Positions 42,675-54,993 of a stretch of 64,000 nucleotides of DNA are shown here, piece by piece. Both the position numbers and the translations under genes were made by a program. Every line of letters begins with the position of its first letter. The first letter of the stretch is position 1. The notes beneath the pieces were generated by a model that saw only the letters and a list, made by a program, of their open reading frames with translations, was not told where the DNA came from and did not search any database. The DNA lies in assembly GCA_038030265.1 (NCBI GenBank), contig CM075943.1:59061971-59125970 (forward strand), given 5' to 3'. The stretch is from Corythucha ciliata. Lineage: Eukaryota; Arthropoda; Insecta; Hemiptera; Tingidae.

Positions 42675-45577
42675 TTAAACCCTTTCTACCTTCCGGATAT
42701 TTCCCTAATTATTTATTTATTGGTTATTTATTTTCAGTTCTCGTCGAGCACGATATAACTATGTATTTTAATCAGTTTAATTGCACTCCGAGTCTTTTTT
42801 CAAGAGAGGCAGTTCCAAACCATCTCTATGCATATACGTGTATTTTAGTATGGAACAGAGAAAGGTACAAAAGTTTGCAGAAGGCTTCTTTCCAAGGGCA
42901 AACAGCCAGGGCAAAGCAACGCTCTTTTCACCAACCAGTGTACTGGCATCAGTGTCCTGCGTTGTTGAAGAAGGGCGGGGAGAGGTCAAAAATAAGAGTC
43001 GTGGTATGGGTTAAAGGGGACCTTTTCAAATATTTACACGCAAGAACACCGGAACCTGCGAGGAAGTGATGGGGGGGGAGGGAGGCCGAACCACCCCACC
43101 CGTTTCAGCGTCCACATCCTGTCACGCAGAAATAGGGTTAGAAGGGCCCTATTGATGTAGTGCTTTTCTCCGGGTACCTTGAACCCCCACCCCTCCTCCG
43201 TAAACAGCACCCCTTCGTTGAGTACCTTCATTTTTTTTTTTTTTTAACCCTTTCTCATAGAGCCCTGTCCCACTCGCTCCGATCCGATTAGTTCCCCCTC
43301 ACCCGATCATCATAAGCACAAGAGGCACGACGCCCTCTCCTACCTCGCTTCTTTCACTTTTCTCTCTGCTCGATTTAACGAAATGCAAATAAACATCAGT
43401 TCCAAGAAAATCCCTAGGGCTCATTTTTATTTATTTTTACGGAAGAAATATGCGCCGTTCTTTCGAGCAAAAAAAACAAAAGTAGTGCGAAAAAAATTCA
43501 CGAAAAAGTAGTGCAACAAAAGATCGAATCATCACATTTAAAACATTTTTTCTTCTTTTTCTCGGGTGTCTATCCTGAAAACTCGATTTACTGAATTGAA
43601 GATCCAAACTATTTCTCAATAGCGACGGGTGAAGAGGAAGGAGGGGGGGAGATTGGTGGGTTTAAACTAGTTTCAAACCTTCGGTAAATTGCTAATACTT
43701 AAACTGATGACGTTCAACTTTGTCTCCTTTACTTCCTTAAGCCCTCGCCTCCTCCCTTCAGCAGCCATTTACAGCCGAGCGATTAACTTTACCATTGATC
43801 CAAACTTATAAATTCAAACTCAAGTTTTAACCAGCACCTCACCCCTCCTCCGCACCGCATCGTCACTACACCCTATAACTCTCCAGTCCGATTAACTCGT
43901 GAAAATAAGTCCTAAAAATAGAGGGATGATAAAACATAGTTAGGTGATTGTGGTAAAGAGGAGAAGGGGGCTTGAGAGAAAGGAATGAGGCCCTCCAGGT
44001 TTTTCAGGCCTTCTTAATCTTTTCGACCCTTTTCAAAACCTTCCTAATTCCCTCTCACCCCCACCCCTCCCGATCGCACCACAGCAGCCACTATTTTACC
44101 GAACAACCTACAGTTCAACTTACCGCAGTCTCTCACACAAATGAAACGGAAAAGTTAATTAACTTCGTTCCCGAGGCTAACTTTATCAATCTATCGGGAG
44201 TCGAATCCGTTGCCAAACTGAAACCCCACCCCCACCGCCTCTATTCTTCTACTCCGTCCCTATCGGCTGTTTTACGGGAAAGCGATGGAGTAAGAGAGTG
44301 GGCAAGGGAATGAGGTAGAAAGCAGCTAACTGTCTTTGTTAAACTATGGAATAGGGCGAAGTGTCTAAAAGGGTGAAAGAGAGTGGTGGGGGCAGGAACT
44401 GGAGAAATGAGGAGGTTTTTGCGGGTGTGGACGAGAGGGAGTGGTTCCCTGACTTTCATTGGCTTCTAAGTTCTGTATTTACAACTTGAGTGGGTGATAG
44501 ACGAAGGATGATAGGACTTAGGAAGGAGGTGGTTGTTGGGTGAGGAGGGGGGATGGGGGTTGTAGGCCAAATCCCGAGGAATTAACTAGTTTTCGAAAGG
44601 ATGGTGAAATGTTGGAGATGAGTGGGGAGGAGAGGGTACGTCCGATTTACAATCAGTTGAGCTTCTAGGGTAGGCTAGTGTTGAGAGAGGGAGTGATTTA
44701 TGTCAGACAAGAAATTTCGATGAGGGATGCCAAAAATAAACTATTTCTTAGTGATGTTGAGTACTAGTTCCAGAGCGTAACGTGAACGCGTTTAGGAATT
44801 CAGAAGATGCAACTATTGACATTTATCAAACCGAGTTATTAAACACAGCCCCACATAAATGAATCTCGCACGAAATTCCGGACTATTCGAGATATTTGCT
44901 GCCTTGTCCAGAATTGACAGGTTTTGTCTGATCGGCGGCAACCCGGTGTTAAAACGGCCACTACTAGAACTTTGGCAACCCCAGTGAGAGGTTGAATAGT
45001 TTAAGGCTAATGAGGACGAAAAGTGAGCAAGAGAGAGGGAAGATGACCAAATCAATTTAACCTTACACGGCTGCAAAAATTGACTGATTTTGTTTTTGAA
45101 AAAGGATTTTTACTCGTTGATGGCACAGAATTTGCGGAAATAACCCGGAAATTTCAAATTCAAAACTCTTTTTTTTTCTTCTTTTTTTTTAGAAAAACGC
45201 CTTGTAGCATGAAGCAGCGTAAAATCTTGAATACTAAATGCATTTTGTTTTTTATTTTTCTCCAAAAATTTCGCCCTAAAGTGAGAAATGGTGAGTGGAC
45301 ACAGATTTTGTGAGTTCACATTTTGCTAGACGATTACGTTCCTGGTCTAAATTTTTGGGAGTTGGGCCCGTTATCCCAACAAAAACTGTCAATCTAGCTC
45401 AGCGCTGAGTAAGTGTTTAAAATCCAACAAAACACGTCCCATCGCGATACAAATTACCGTTGCAAAACTCCAGTAAGCACTTAATTCTACACTTCAGCGT
45501 TTAAACACGAGCCCCGAGTTTTGCAACGCAACCATTGTCAAAAAAATACTTCGCTATCTAAAAGGCACGGTGACTAA

Positions 45578-45802
45578 GGGCCGGTGCACACTAGGAGAAA
45601 AAAGACGCCGACGCTCGAGTCGGCGTCTTTTTTCTCGGGGAAGAGACGACGCTCGAGTCGGCGTCTTTTTTCTCGGGGAAGAGACGACTCTCGCGTACGC
45701 GTCCAATTTGAAAGGCCCCATAGAGTTCTATGTGTTTTTATTGAACGATTCGGACGCTGACGCGCGCGTCGGCGTCTTTTTTCTCCTAGTGTGCGCGGGG
45801 AC
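45578..45802. mobile_element. 225-bp PIF/Harbinger-like MITE with TAA duplication, unit 1
   Basis: Left end GGGCCGGTGCACACTAGG; right end, inverted, GTCCCCGCGCACACTAGG. The inverted repeats then continue through agaaaaaagacgccgac. Flanked by TAA at 45575-45577 and 45803-45805. Inside is a strong palindrome around gacgc-CTCGAG-tcggcgtc with A6/T6 shoulders, repeated in part. Inserted in the Copia RNase H. Confidence 0.82.
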
Positions 45803-46125
45803 TAACGGAATTGTCGACAAGACTGTCGACGAGGGATTCTAGAGAGCTACAGTGACGCTGATCACGGTGGAGACGGAATTACTGGCCGCTCGACTTCTTG
45901 AGTAGTTTGTCTATACGCTGAAGGTTCAGTTTCTTTGTCAAGCCAGAGGCATGCAACAGAGTAGCCATTTCAACAAACCGAAGCTGAAATAGTCGCAGCG
46001 AGCGAAGCAGCTAGAGTAGAGAAGAGAGAACCTATAATCAGACAGGTAAAATCACAGACGCCATGTTCGCTCTTATCAATTATCAGTCTTGTAAAATCCA
46101 CCTTTTGTTGATGTTTTGTGGATGT

Positions 46126-46413
46126 CAAGGTGACTAAACTTTACTATAGGTGCCGCAGATTTCCCCCTGCCCATCTGACGGGAGGAGTGGGGACTGACGT
46201 CACCAGCAGTCCTTTGCTCCCTATTGCTCACCCTAGAGCAGCAAAACAAGTTAATTTTGAGATTAACGGTTACGAATGCTCAAAAATCACAGCCCAATAA
46301 CAATTAATAATGTACTGGGTCCAGCGCAAAGGCACTTGGGACTGCTCGTGACGTAGATGAAGGACAGTAATGGCCGAAGATCTGGGGCACCTATAGAAAG
46401 TTTAGTCACCTTG
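46126..46413. mobile_element. 288-bp TIR MITE (CAAGGTGACTAAAC family), unit 1
   Basis: Same TIRs as 11987-12286 but the internal sequence is inverted relative to that copy. Flanked by a 9-bp direct repeat TGTGGATGT at 46117-46125 and 46414-46422. Confidence 0.85.
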
Positions 46414-49400
46414 TGTGGATGTCAACAAACCACCCCCAACCATTCTTATTAAACTGATAAGAACGAACATGGCGCCGTATGCGTCTACTCGTCTTTAAAG
46501 GTTCCTTAGCTAGCGAAGTCGTTTGGCTTAAGCGACTACTAGGAGCCATCACTCGAATGGAAGCGATTCCTACACTCTTCGTTGATAATGCCCGCGGTTC
46601 GACTATCGAACAATCCGGAGTTCCACAAACGAACAAAGCATATCAAGACGAGACATTTCTTTGTGAGGGACCTTTTTACAAACGGCGAAATTCAAGTAAC
46701 TCGAATTTCAACTGAATTTCAATTAGCCGATATTATGACCAAGCCTCTTCACAAACTCCGTAAGAATGTTGAGAAAAGTATTTTCATTTTTTTTTTTTTT
46801 TTTTTTAAACCCTTTCTACCTTCCGGATATTTCCCTAATTATTTATTTATTGGTTATTTATTTTCAGTTCTCGTCGAGCACGATATAACTATGTATTTTA
46901 ATCAGTTTAATTGCACTCCGTGTCTTTTTTTAAGAGAGGCAGTTCCAAACCATCTCTATGCATATACGTGTATTTTAGTATGGAACAGAGAAAGGTACAA
47001 AAGTTTGCAGAAGGCTTCTTTCCAAGGGCAAACAGCCAGGGCAAAGCAACGCTCTTTTCACCAACCAGTGTACTGGCATCAGTGTCCTGCGTTGTTGAAG
47101 AAGGGCGGGGAGAGGTCAAAAATAAGAGTCGTGGTATGGGTTAAAGGGGACCTTTTCAAATATTTACACGCAAGAACACCGGAACCTGCGAGGAAGTGAT
47201 GGGGGGGGAGGGAGGCCGAACCACCCCACCCGTTTCAGCGTCCACATCCTGTCACGCAGAAATAGGGTTAGAAGGGCCCTATTGATGTAGTGCTTTTCTC
47301 CGGGTACCTTGAACCCCCACCCCTCCTCCGTAAACAGCACCCCTTCGTTGAGTACCTTCATTTTTTTTTTTTTTTTAACCCTTTCTCATAGAGCCCTGTC
47401 CCACTCGCTCCGATCCGATTAGTTCCCCCTCACCCGATCATCATAAGCACAAGAGGCACGACGCCCTCTCCTACCTCGCTTCTTTCACTTTTCTCTCTGC
47501 TCGATTTAACGAAATGCAAATAAACATCAGTTCCAAGAAAATCCCTAGGGCTCATTTTTATTTATTTTTACGGAAGAAATATGCGCCGTTCTTTCGAGCA
47601 AAAAAAACAAAAGTAGTGCGAAAAAAATTCACGAAAAAGTAGTGCAACAAAAGATCGAATCATCACATTTAAAACATTTTTTCTTCTTTTTCTCGGATGT
47701 CTATCCTGAAAACTCGATTTACTGAATTGATGATCCAAACTATTTCTCAATAGCGACGGGTGAAGAGGAAGGAGGGGGGGAGATTGGTGGGTTTAAACTA
47801 GTTTCAAACCTTCGGTAAATTGCTAATACTTAAACTGATGACGTTCAACTTTGTCTCCTTTACTTCCTTAAGCCCTCGCCTCCTCCCTTCAGCAGCCATT
47901 TACAGCCGAGCGATTAACTTTACCATTGATCCAAACTTATAAATTCAAACTCAAGTTTTAACCAGCACCTCTCCCCTCCTCCACACCGCATCGTCACTAC
48001 ACCCTATAACTCTCCAGTCCGATTAACTCGTGAAAATAAGTCCTAAAAATAGAGGGATGATAAAACATAGTTAGGTGATTGTGGTAAAGAGGAGAAGGGG
48101 GCTTGAGAGAAAGGAATGAGGCCCTCCAGGTTTTTCAGGCCTTCTTAATCTTTTCGACCCTTTTCAAAACCTTCCTAATTCCCTCTCACCCCCACCCCTC
48201 CCCGATCGCACCACAGCAGCCACTATTTTACCGAACAACCTACAGTTCAACTTACCGCAGTCTCTCACACAAATGAAACGGAAAAGTTAATTAACTTCGT
48301 TCCCGAGGCTAACTTTATCAATCTATCGGGAGTCGAATCCGTTGCCAAACTGAAACCCCACCCCCACCGCCTCTATTCTTCTACTCCGTCCCTATCGGCT
48401 GTTTTACGGGAAAGCGATGGAGTAAGAGAGTGGGCAAGGGAATGAGGTAGAAAGCAGCTAACTGTCTTTGTTAAACTATGGAATAGGGCGAAGTGTCTAA
48501 AAGGGTGAAAGAGAGTGGTGGGGGCAGGAACTGGAGAAATGAGGAGGTTTTTGCGGGTGTGGACGAGAGGGAGTGGTTCCCTGACTTTCATTGGCTTCTA
48601 AGTTCTGTATTTACAACTTGAGTGGGTGATAGACGAAGGATGATAGGACTTAGGAAGGAGGTGGTTGTTGGGTGAGGAGGGGGGATGGGGGTTGTAGGCC
48701 AAATCCCGAGGAATTAACTAGTTTTCGAAAGGATGGTGAAATGTTGGAGATGAGTGGGGAGGAGAGGGTACGTCCGATTTACAATCAGTTGAGCTTCTAG
48801 GGTAGGCTAGTGTTGAGAGAGGGAGTGATTTATGTCAGACAAGAAATTTCGATGAGGGATGCCAAAAATAAACTATTTCTTAGTGATGTTGAGTACTAGT
48901 TCCAGAGCGTAACGTGAACGCGTTTAGGAATTCAGAAGATGCAACTATTGACATTTATCAAACCGAGTTATTAAACACAGCCCCACATAAATGAATCTCG
49001 CACGAAATTTCCGGACTATTCGAGATATTTGCTGCCTTGTCCAGAATTGACAGGTTTTGTCTGATCGGCGGCAACCCGGTGTTAAAAACGGCCACTACTA
49101 GAACTTTGGCAACCCCAGTGAGAGGTTGAATAGTTTAAGGCTAATGAGGACGAAAAGTGAGCAAGAGAGAGGGAAGATGACCAAATCAATTTAACCTTAC
49201 ACGGCTGCAAAAATTGACTGATTTTGTTTTTGAAAAAGGATTTTTACTCGTTGATGGCACAGAATTTGCGGAAATAACCCGGAAATTTCAAATTCAAAAC
49301 TCTTTTTTTTTCTTCTTCTTTTTTTTTAGAAAAACGCCTTGTAGCATGAAGCAGCGTAAAATCTTGAATACTAAATGCATTTTGTTTTTTATTTTTCTCC

Positions 49401-49713
49401 AAAAATTTCGCCCTAAAGTGAGAAATGGTGAGTGGACACAGATTTTGTGAGTTCACATTTTGCTAGACGATTACGTTCCTGGTCTAAATTTTGGGAGTTG
49501 GGCCCGTTATCCCAACAAAAACTGTCAATCTAGCTCAGCGCTGAGTAAGTGTTTCAAATCCAACAAAACACGTCCCATCGCGATACAAATTACCGTTGCA
49601 AAACTCCAGTAAGCACTTAATTCTACACTTCAGCGTTTAAACACGAGCCCCGAGTTTTGCGACGCAACCATTGTCAAAAAAATACTTCGCTATCTAAAAG
49701 GCACGGTGACTAA

Positions 49714-49934
49714 GGGCCGGCGCACACTAGGAGAAAAAAGACGCCGACGCTCGAGTCGGCGTCTTTTTTCTCGGGGAAGAGACGACGCTCGAGTCGGCGT
49801 CTTTTTTCTCGGGGAAGAGACGACTCTCGCGTACGCGTCCAATTTGAAAGGCCCCATAGAGTTCTATGTGTTTTTATTGAACGATTCGGACGCGCGCGTC
49901 GGCGTCTTTTTTCTCCTAGTGTGCGCGGGGACTA
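49714..49934. mobile_element. 221-bp PIF/Harbinger-like MITE, unit 2
   Basis: Copy of 45578-45802, 4 bp shorter (gacgctgacgcgcgcg reduced to gacgcgcgcg). TAA flanks at 49711-49713 and 49935-49937. Confidence 0.82.
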
Positions 49935-50255
49935 ACGGAATTGTCGACAAGACTGTCGACGAGGGATTCTAGAGAGCTACAGTGACGCTGATCACGGTGG
50001 AGACGGAATTACTGGCCGCTCGACTTCTTGAGTAGTTTGTCTATACGCTGAAGGTTCAGTTTCTTTGTCAAGCCAGAGGCATGCAACAGAGTAGCCATTT
50101 CAACAAACCGAAGCTGAAATAGTCGCAGCGAGCGAAGCAGCTAGAGTAGAGAAGAGAGAACCTATAATCAGACAGGTAAAATCACAGACGCCATGTTCGC
50201 TCTTATCAATTATCAGTCTTGTAAAATCCACCTTTTGTTGATGTTTTGTGGATGT

Positions 50256-50543
50256 CAAGGTGACTAAACTTTACTATAGGTGCCGCAGATTTCCCCCTGC
50301 CCATCTGACGGGAGGAGTGGGGACTGACGTCACCAGCAGTCCTTTGCTCCCTATTGCTCACCCTAGAGCAGCAAAACAAGTTAATTTTGAGATTAACGGT
50401 TACGAATGCTCAAAAATCACAGCCCAATAACAATTAATAATGTACTGGGTCCAGCGCAAAGGCACTTGGGACTGCTCGTGACGTAGATGAAGGACAGTAA
50501 TGGCCGAAGATCTGGGGCACCTATAGAAAGTTTAGTCACCTTG
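50256..50543. mobile_element. 288-bp TIR MITE (CAAGGTGACTAAAC family), unit 2
   Basis: Copy of 46126-46413 with the same 9-bp flanks, carried in the tandem duplication. Confidence 0.85.
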
Positions 50544-50928
50544 TGTGGATGTCAACAAACCACCCCCAACCATTCTTATTAAACTGATAAGAACGAACAT
50601 GGCGCCGTATGCGTCTACTCGTCTTTAAAGGTTCCTTAGCTAGCGAAGTCGTTTGGCTTAAGCGACTACTAGGAGCCATCACTCGAATGGAAGCGATTCC
50701 TACACTCTTCGTTGATAATGCCCGCGGTTCGACTATCGAACAATCCGGAGTTCCACAAACGAACAAAGCATATCAAGACGAGACATTTCTTTGTGAGGGA
50801 CCTTTTTACAAACGGCGAAATTCAAGTAACTCGAATTTCAACTGAATTTCAATTAGCCGATATTATGACCAAGCCTCTTCACAAACTCCGTAAGAATGTT
50901 GAGAAAAGTATTTTCATTTTTTTTAATG

Positions 50929-51256
50929 ACACATGTTTTTTTTATTGGTCTACCCCCCCCCCCTTTAGAGTTTTTTGAAGAACAAAATAAAATATAAATT
51001 TGACTAATAACTGTTTAGAGTCAATCCGAAGTCCAGGAAACGTAAAGGACCTCACCACCCCCCACCCATTAATGACAACATCACTAGGGATGGGTGGGTC
51101 CTTTTTCCAGAGTTCTGCTACACCTCACTGAAATCTTTTCAGCGCCACTAGCCCTGGGGGCCACGCCAAATAGCCTCGGAAAACTGGTGCTCCTTAAACT
51201 GATACCCTTCGCCGTAGAGATGGGCTTCTTTTTTTGTCGTAAGAAACTTCACAGAC
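50929..51256. other. no gene seen
   Basis: Unassigned spacer containing C9 and poly-T runs. Ends where the inverted-repeat structure begins. Confidence 0.4.
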
Positions 51257-51479
51257 CAGTGGCGACGGCCAGCCCATGATCAAGGGGTGGGCAGCCAGCT
51301 AGGCACGGATCCACAGTGGTAGGGCAGGGGGGGGGGTGCGCACGTCTAGAGAAAAGTTCTCTTTCTCGGATGAAATCTAGAAAAGGACAGGGCAGCGGGA
51401 GGCACGATCAGTGAACCCTCGAGAGACAATGGAGAGAAACGAGTTTTCGCCGTCGGTGATACCGCTAGACCTGTCGTGA

Positions 51480-53071
51480 TTGCGGCTTCGACGAACATCG
51501 CCCCTTTCGACCTCAGCCGTCTAACTGAGTGGCCTCGTTGGGTCAAACTCCTTCATTTTAATTTCACGGCCCATGGGGTCCAAGATCCGGAAATGCGTCG
51601 AGCCCATTTCTCTACAGTGTGTGGTTCAGAGCTGTAGAGCTGCAGCCTCTTGTATCCGAACGAGGTTGATGAGGTTCCTTACCAGAATATCATAGAAACA
51701 CTTACGCCTCATTTCAGACCTCAGGTCAACGAATGCGCCGCTTACCACCGTTTCCAACAGTGCACGCAGAAGAGCGGTCAAACAGTGAATGAATTAGTCG
51801 CCGAACTCAGTCCGTTGGCCGCCGACTGTGGGTTTGGACTTCTCCTAGAGAAGTTAATCGCTTTTCAAATGGTCTGCGGTTTACGTGACACCTCTGTGCA
51901 ATACCGCCTTTTTCAGCGAGTCGATCTAACACTTCAACAAGCTATAGAAATCGCTTCAAATGCCGAAACTGCTACTCGACACGTTATGGAGGTAAAGAAG
52001 GAGTACCCTTCGGCTGAGTTGGTTGCATCTGTCTCACCACAGTCCGCTCAGCACCGCCTCGTTTTACCTACAACGCCTCCACAAGGCTCAACAAGCCCCA
52101 CTTGTTACAGATGCGCGGGGGATCACCTAGCCAGCAGTTGTGGTATGGAGCGCGACTCCCTCCACGGTACAAACTGCTCGAGAGCCGGCCACGTTGCAAA
52201 AGTTTGTCGGCAACTGCCAGGTGATAAAACAGCAAATTCTAGCTGTCCTCACTACCAAAGACGCAACAAGAAACCATCGGTTCCTTCATCCACCGACAGA
52301 AGCTCAGAACTTTCACCAAGCTCCACGCTTCGTGTCAGCGCCGATATCGTCCCTACAAGCCAGGAATCCATGACGCCAATCCCGAGAGTCTCGAGCCAAG
52401 ACCTGTACACGGTTTCTGGCTTAACAGCACGTTTTGAAAGAGACCTTGAGCTTCGCCCACCATTCTTGGTGACGCCTACAATTGAAGGCGTACCTGTCGA
52501 AATGGAGGTGGACTGCGGAGCCGCCGTCAGCATTATAAAAGATACGATTTTCAAAGAACTGTGGCCAAGGGCTAACGACCTCCACTCTGTGTCACTCGAA
52601 TTAAAAGGCTACGCCGAGGGAGCGGCCCTGACCGTCATCGGTGCGAAAGACGTTAGCGTTAAGTATAAAGGGAAGACTACCATTTTGCCCCTTATCGTAG
52701 CAGCAGGATGCCGTGAAATTCCCCTTCTCGGGCGTAACTGGTTCGAAGCACTTGGACTCACAATACAGGGCTTACATGCTGTCAAGGCCCAAAGTTTGCC
52801 GACTCCTACCAATAAGTTCACACCCCGCCCTGCAAGGTGACGACCGCCCTTTAGGCGAATACACGCCCCCCCCCCCCATACACCTCGATCTGGACAAATC
52901 CGTCACAGCCCGCTATTTACGGCACAGAGTGGTGCCATTTGCTCTCCAGGCACGGGTGGAGGACGAACTCGTGCGCCTCGAAGCTGCGGGGGTCATCAAA
53001 TCCTGTTCGATTTTCCAAGTGGGCTACACCTGTCGTTATTGTACCCAAAAGAGACGGATCGCTCCGCGTGA
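51480..53071 (+). pseudogene. Gypsy Gag-protease-RT start (plus-strand fragment)
   Basis: Gag begins near 51490 (NIAPFDLSRLTEWPRWVKLL), then after a stop the frame from 51650 carries capsid-like helices (YHRFQQCTQKSGQTVNELVA, ADCGFGLLLEKLIAFQMVCG). One zinc knuckle CYRCAGDHLASSC is near intact; a second (NCSRAGHVAKVC) has lost its first Cys. Protease: MEVDCGAAVSIIKDTIF has Cys in place of Thr in D-T-G, then IPLLGRNWFEALGL. After a frameshift near 52840 and a C12 run (52866-52877), the RT starts with HRVVPFALQARVEDELVRLE and, one more shift later, WATPVVIVPKRDGSLRV. There it ends abruptly at about 53071, exactly where the opposing fragment begins. Confidence 0.82.
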
Positions 53072-54993
53072 CGCAGGCCTTGACTTGGTTCTCTACTTCT
53101 CGACTCAGCCCTGGCCACCAGACGTACGATCGGGCAACGAATTTAGAGCGCACAATTCCGTGATGCGACGCGTAAATAGCTGCGAGAACACGCTGGCGCA
53201 GTTTGGCCGGGACTACAACTCTCTCGCCGCGAAGCAGACAGTCACGTTGGACCGAGAGGTTGTTTGAGCGCGAATGGCACGGCTTAAGCTCTGCCGGAAT
53301 TTTGGAAGGCCGCCCGTTTCTGACATGCTTCATGACTTGCTGGAGAATGGTGTCGACCGCAGACGAATGGTGTCTTCGGACGTCACAGGGCCATTTTGTA
53401 ATTCCAGCAGGTGAATTCCGACAGGATCGGGTTCTAAATCGCATTCCTGGAGAGGTAAAGGCAGACGTGAGCAAGCGTCGGCGTTTCCATGCAGTTTGCC
53501 CTTGCGGTATTCGATTTTATAATCGTATGAAGCCAGGATAATGGCCCAGCGAAGCATTCAGGGTGAAAGTTGCTCGGGGACAGGCGAACCTGGTTTGAAG
53601 ATTCCCAGCAGGGGCTTATGATCCGTTATAAAGGTAACTCCAGAGCGCCCCTATATAAATTGGTGGAATTTACGAGCTCCGAAAATAAGGGCTGCAGCCT
53701 CACGATCTACTTGAGCGTAGCGCCATTCCGTAGGCGAGAGAGTCCGGGAGGCAAAAGCCAGGGGTCGCTCCTCTCCCTCCGGGGAGATTTGGGACAGCAC
53801 GGTACCGAGCCCGTACGCCGAGGCATCGCAAGCCACTGTGAGAGGATACTGGCCATTATAATGGGCAAGGACGAGACCTGGTGTACAAATGAGGTCCTTT
53901 ACTTGATGAAGGGCTTTTTCATGGTTTTCGTCCCAACTCCACGGTGTTGCAGCATCGAGGAGGCTCATAAATGGTCGCATCCAGCAGAATGGGGCTCATA
54001 AATGCAGCAAAGCGGCTCGAAAATGGTCGCTTTTCCTTGAAGAAAGTGGTCGTAAAAATTGATGAGGCCAAGGAGTGACTGTAGCTCTGCCCGACAAGTA
54101 GGAGGGGGGGGGGGCGTCACGAACCGCCGATGTCTTTGTTGGCAGCGGGTGGGTACCATGGGCGTCAATCCTGTGTCCCCAAAATTCCACGCTTGGCCTG
54201 TTAACGGCACATTTCGACAACTTTAGCTTCAGATCCGCATCGTGAAGTTTGTTTAGGACGCGAAGGAGGCGGCTGTCGTGTTCCTCCTGAGTCGAACCGC
54301 TTATCACCACGTCGTCGATATGGACCGTGACGCCTTCCACATCTTTTAACAGCCCGTCAATCAGGCGTTGAAAAATTCCGGGCGCTGCGCTGATCCCGAA
54401 CGGAACCCTGTGCATAGAAAATAACCCACGGTGTTTGTTGATCGTTACCACTTGAGCCGACTCGTCGTCGACTTTAAGCTGGGTGAAAGCTTGGTCAAGA
54501 TCCAGCTTTGAATACACCGTTCCGCCGGCCACTCGGTTGAGGGCCTCTCGCAGGGTAGGCAATGGGTAGCAGCCTGATTTGAGGGCCAAATTGACTGATT
54601 CGAGGTGCACGAGTTCGTCCACCACCCGTGCCTGGAGAGCGAATGGCACCACTCTGTGCCGTAAATAGCGGGCTGTGACGGATTTGTCCAGATCGAGGTG
54701 TATGGGGGGGGGGGCGTGTATTCGCCTAAAGGGCGGTCGTCACCTTGCAGGGCGGGGTGTGAACTTATTGGTAACTTATTGGTAGGAGTCGGCAAACTTT
54801 GGGCCTTGACAGCATGTAAGCCCTGTATTGTGAGTCCAAGTGCTTCGAACCAGTTACGCCCGAGAAGGGGAATTTCACGGCATCCTGCTGCTACGATAAG
54901 GGGCAAAATGGTAGTCTTCCCTTTATACTTAACGCTAACGTCTTTCGCACCGATGACGGTCAGGGCCGCTCCCTCGGTTCGTCGAAGCCGCAA
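53072..54993 (-). pseudogene. Gypsy protease-RT-RNase H-integrase fragment (minus-strand, opposed)
   Basis: From the right: protease end (EGAALTVIGAKDVSVKYKGK, IPLLGRNWFEALGL), matching the plus fragment. Then RT: YSKLDLDQAFTQLKVDDE, MHRVPFGISAAPGIFQRL and GVTVHIDDVVISGST (catalytic box as IDD). Then RNase H: YPLTVACDASAYGLGTVLSQ and RPLAFASRTLSPTEWRYAQV, YKIEYRKGKLHGNADACSRL. Last, the integrase zinc domain: YASHHGIVRSKFVARSYVWW and ENQVKAC at about 53075. Most of gag is deleted: gag start (to about 54975) jumps directly to the protease end. The integrase core is absent. G11 runs at 54104-54114 and 54704-54714. Confidence 0.85.

Larger units (their letters stand above)
45400..46785 (+). pseudogene. 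Ty1/Copia RNase H end, unit 1, split by two MITEs
   Basis: Copia pieces in order: VKKILRYLKGTVT just before the first MITE; after it SYSDADHGGD and TGRSTS (RNase H start), then QTEAEIVAASEAARVE. After the second MITE come SLASEVVWLKRLLGAI, IPTLFVDNARGSTIEQS, then in a shifted frame NPEFHKRTKHIKTRHFFVRD and FQLADIMTKPLHKLRK, the conserved Copia C-terminal blocks. Stops and shifts abound. It differs from the Copia at 11-13 kb in sequence, so it is another copy or family. Confidence 0.8.
42675..46804. repeat. 4.13-kb tandem duplication, unit 1
   Basis: Starts ttaaaccctttctacc and ends in a T run. Unit 2 (46805-50928) repeats it at an offset of 4130 bp with only scattered differences, e.g. agtcttttttca against tgtcttttttta, a 4-bp difference inside the Harbinger MITE and varying homopolymer lengths. 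From 42675 to about 45390 I see no gene: AT-rich sequence with T15-type runs. The small open frames there keep no protein family and mostly reflect low complexity. Confidence 0.9.
49530..50915 (+). pseudogene. Ty1/Copia RNase H end, unit 2, split by two MITEs
   Basis: Same content as 45400-46785: VKKILRYLKGT, VDNARGSTIEQS, HKRTKHIKTRHFFVRD, ADIMTKPLHKLRK, with the same stops. Confidence 0.8.
46805..50928. repeat. 4.13-kb tandem duplication, unit 2
   Basis: Near-identical to unit 1. It ends in a shorter T run at about 50928, after which unique sequence (aatgacacatg) begins. Head-to-tail, with a T-rich junction. Confidence 0.9.

Noticed and set aside
42671..43069. 132-codon open frame repeated at 46582-47199
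   Set aside because: Duplicated only because the 4.13-kb unit is; starts in poly-T/AT-rich sequence, no family resemblance, and the opposite strand is equally open.
43972..44313. 113-codon open frame in tandem unit 1
   Set aside because: Low-complexity Ser/His-rich reading; a one-base indel in unit 2 destroys it, so it is not maintained.
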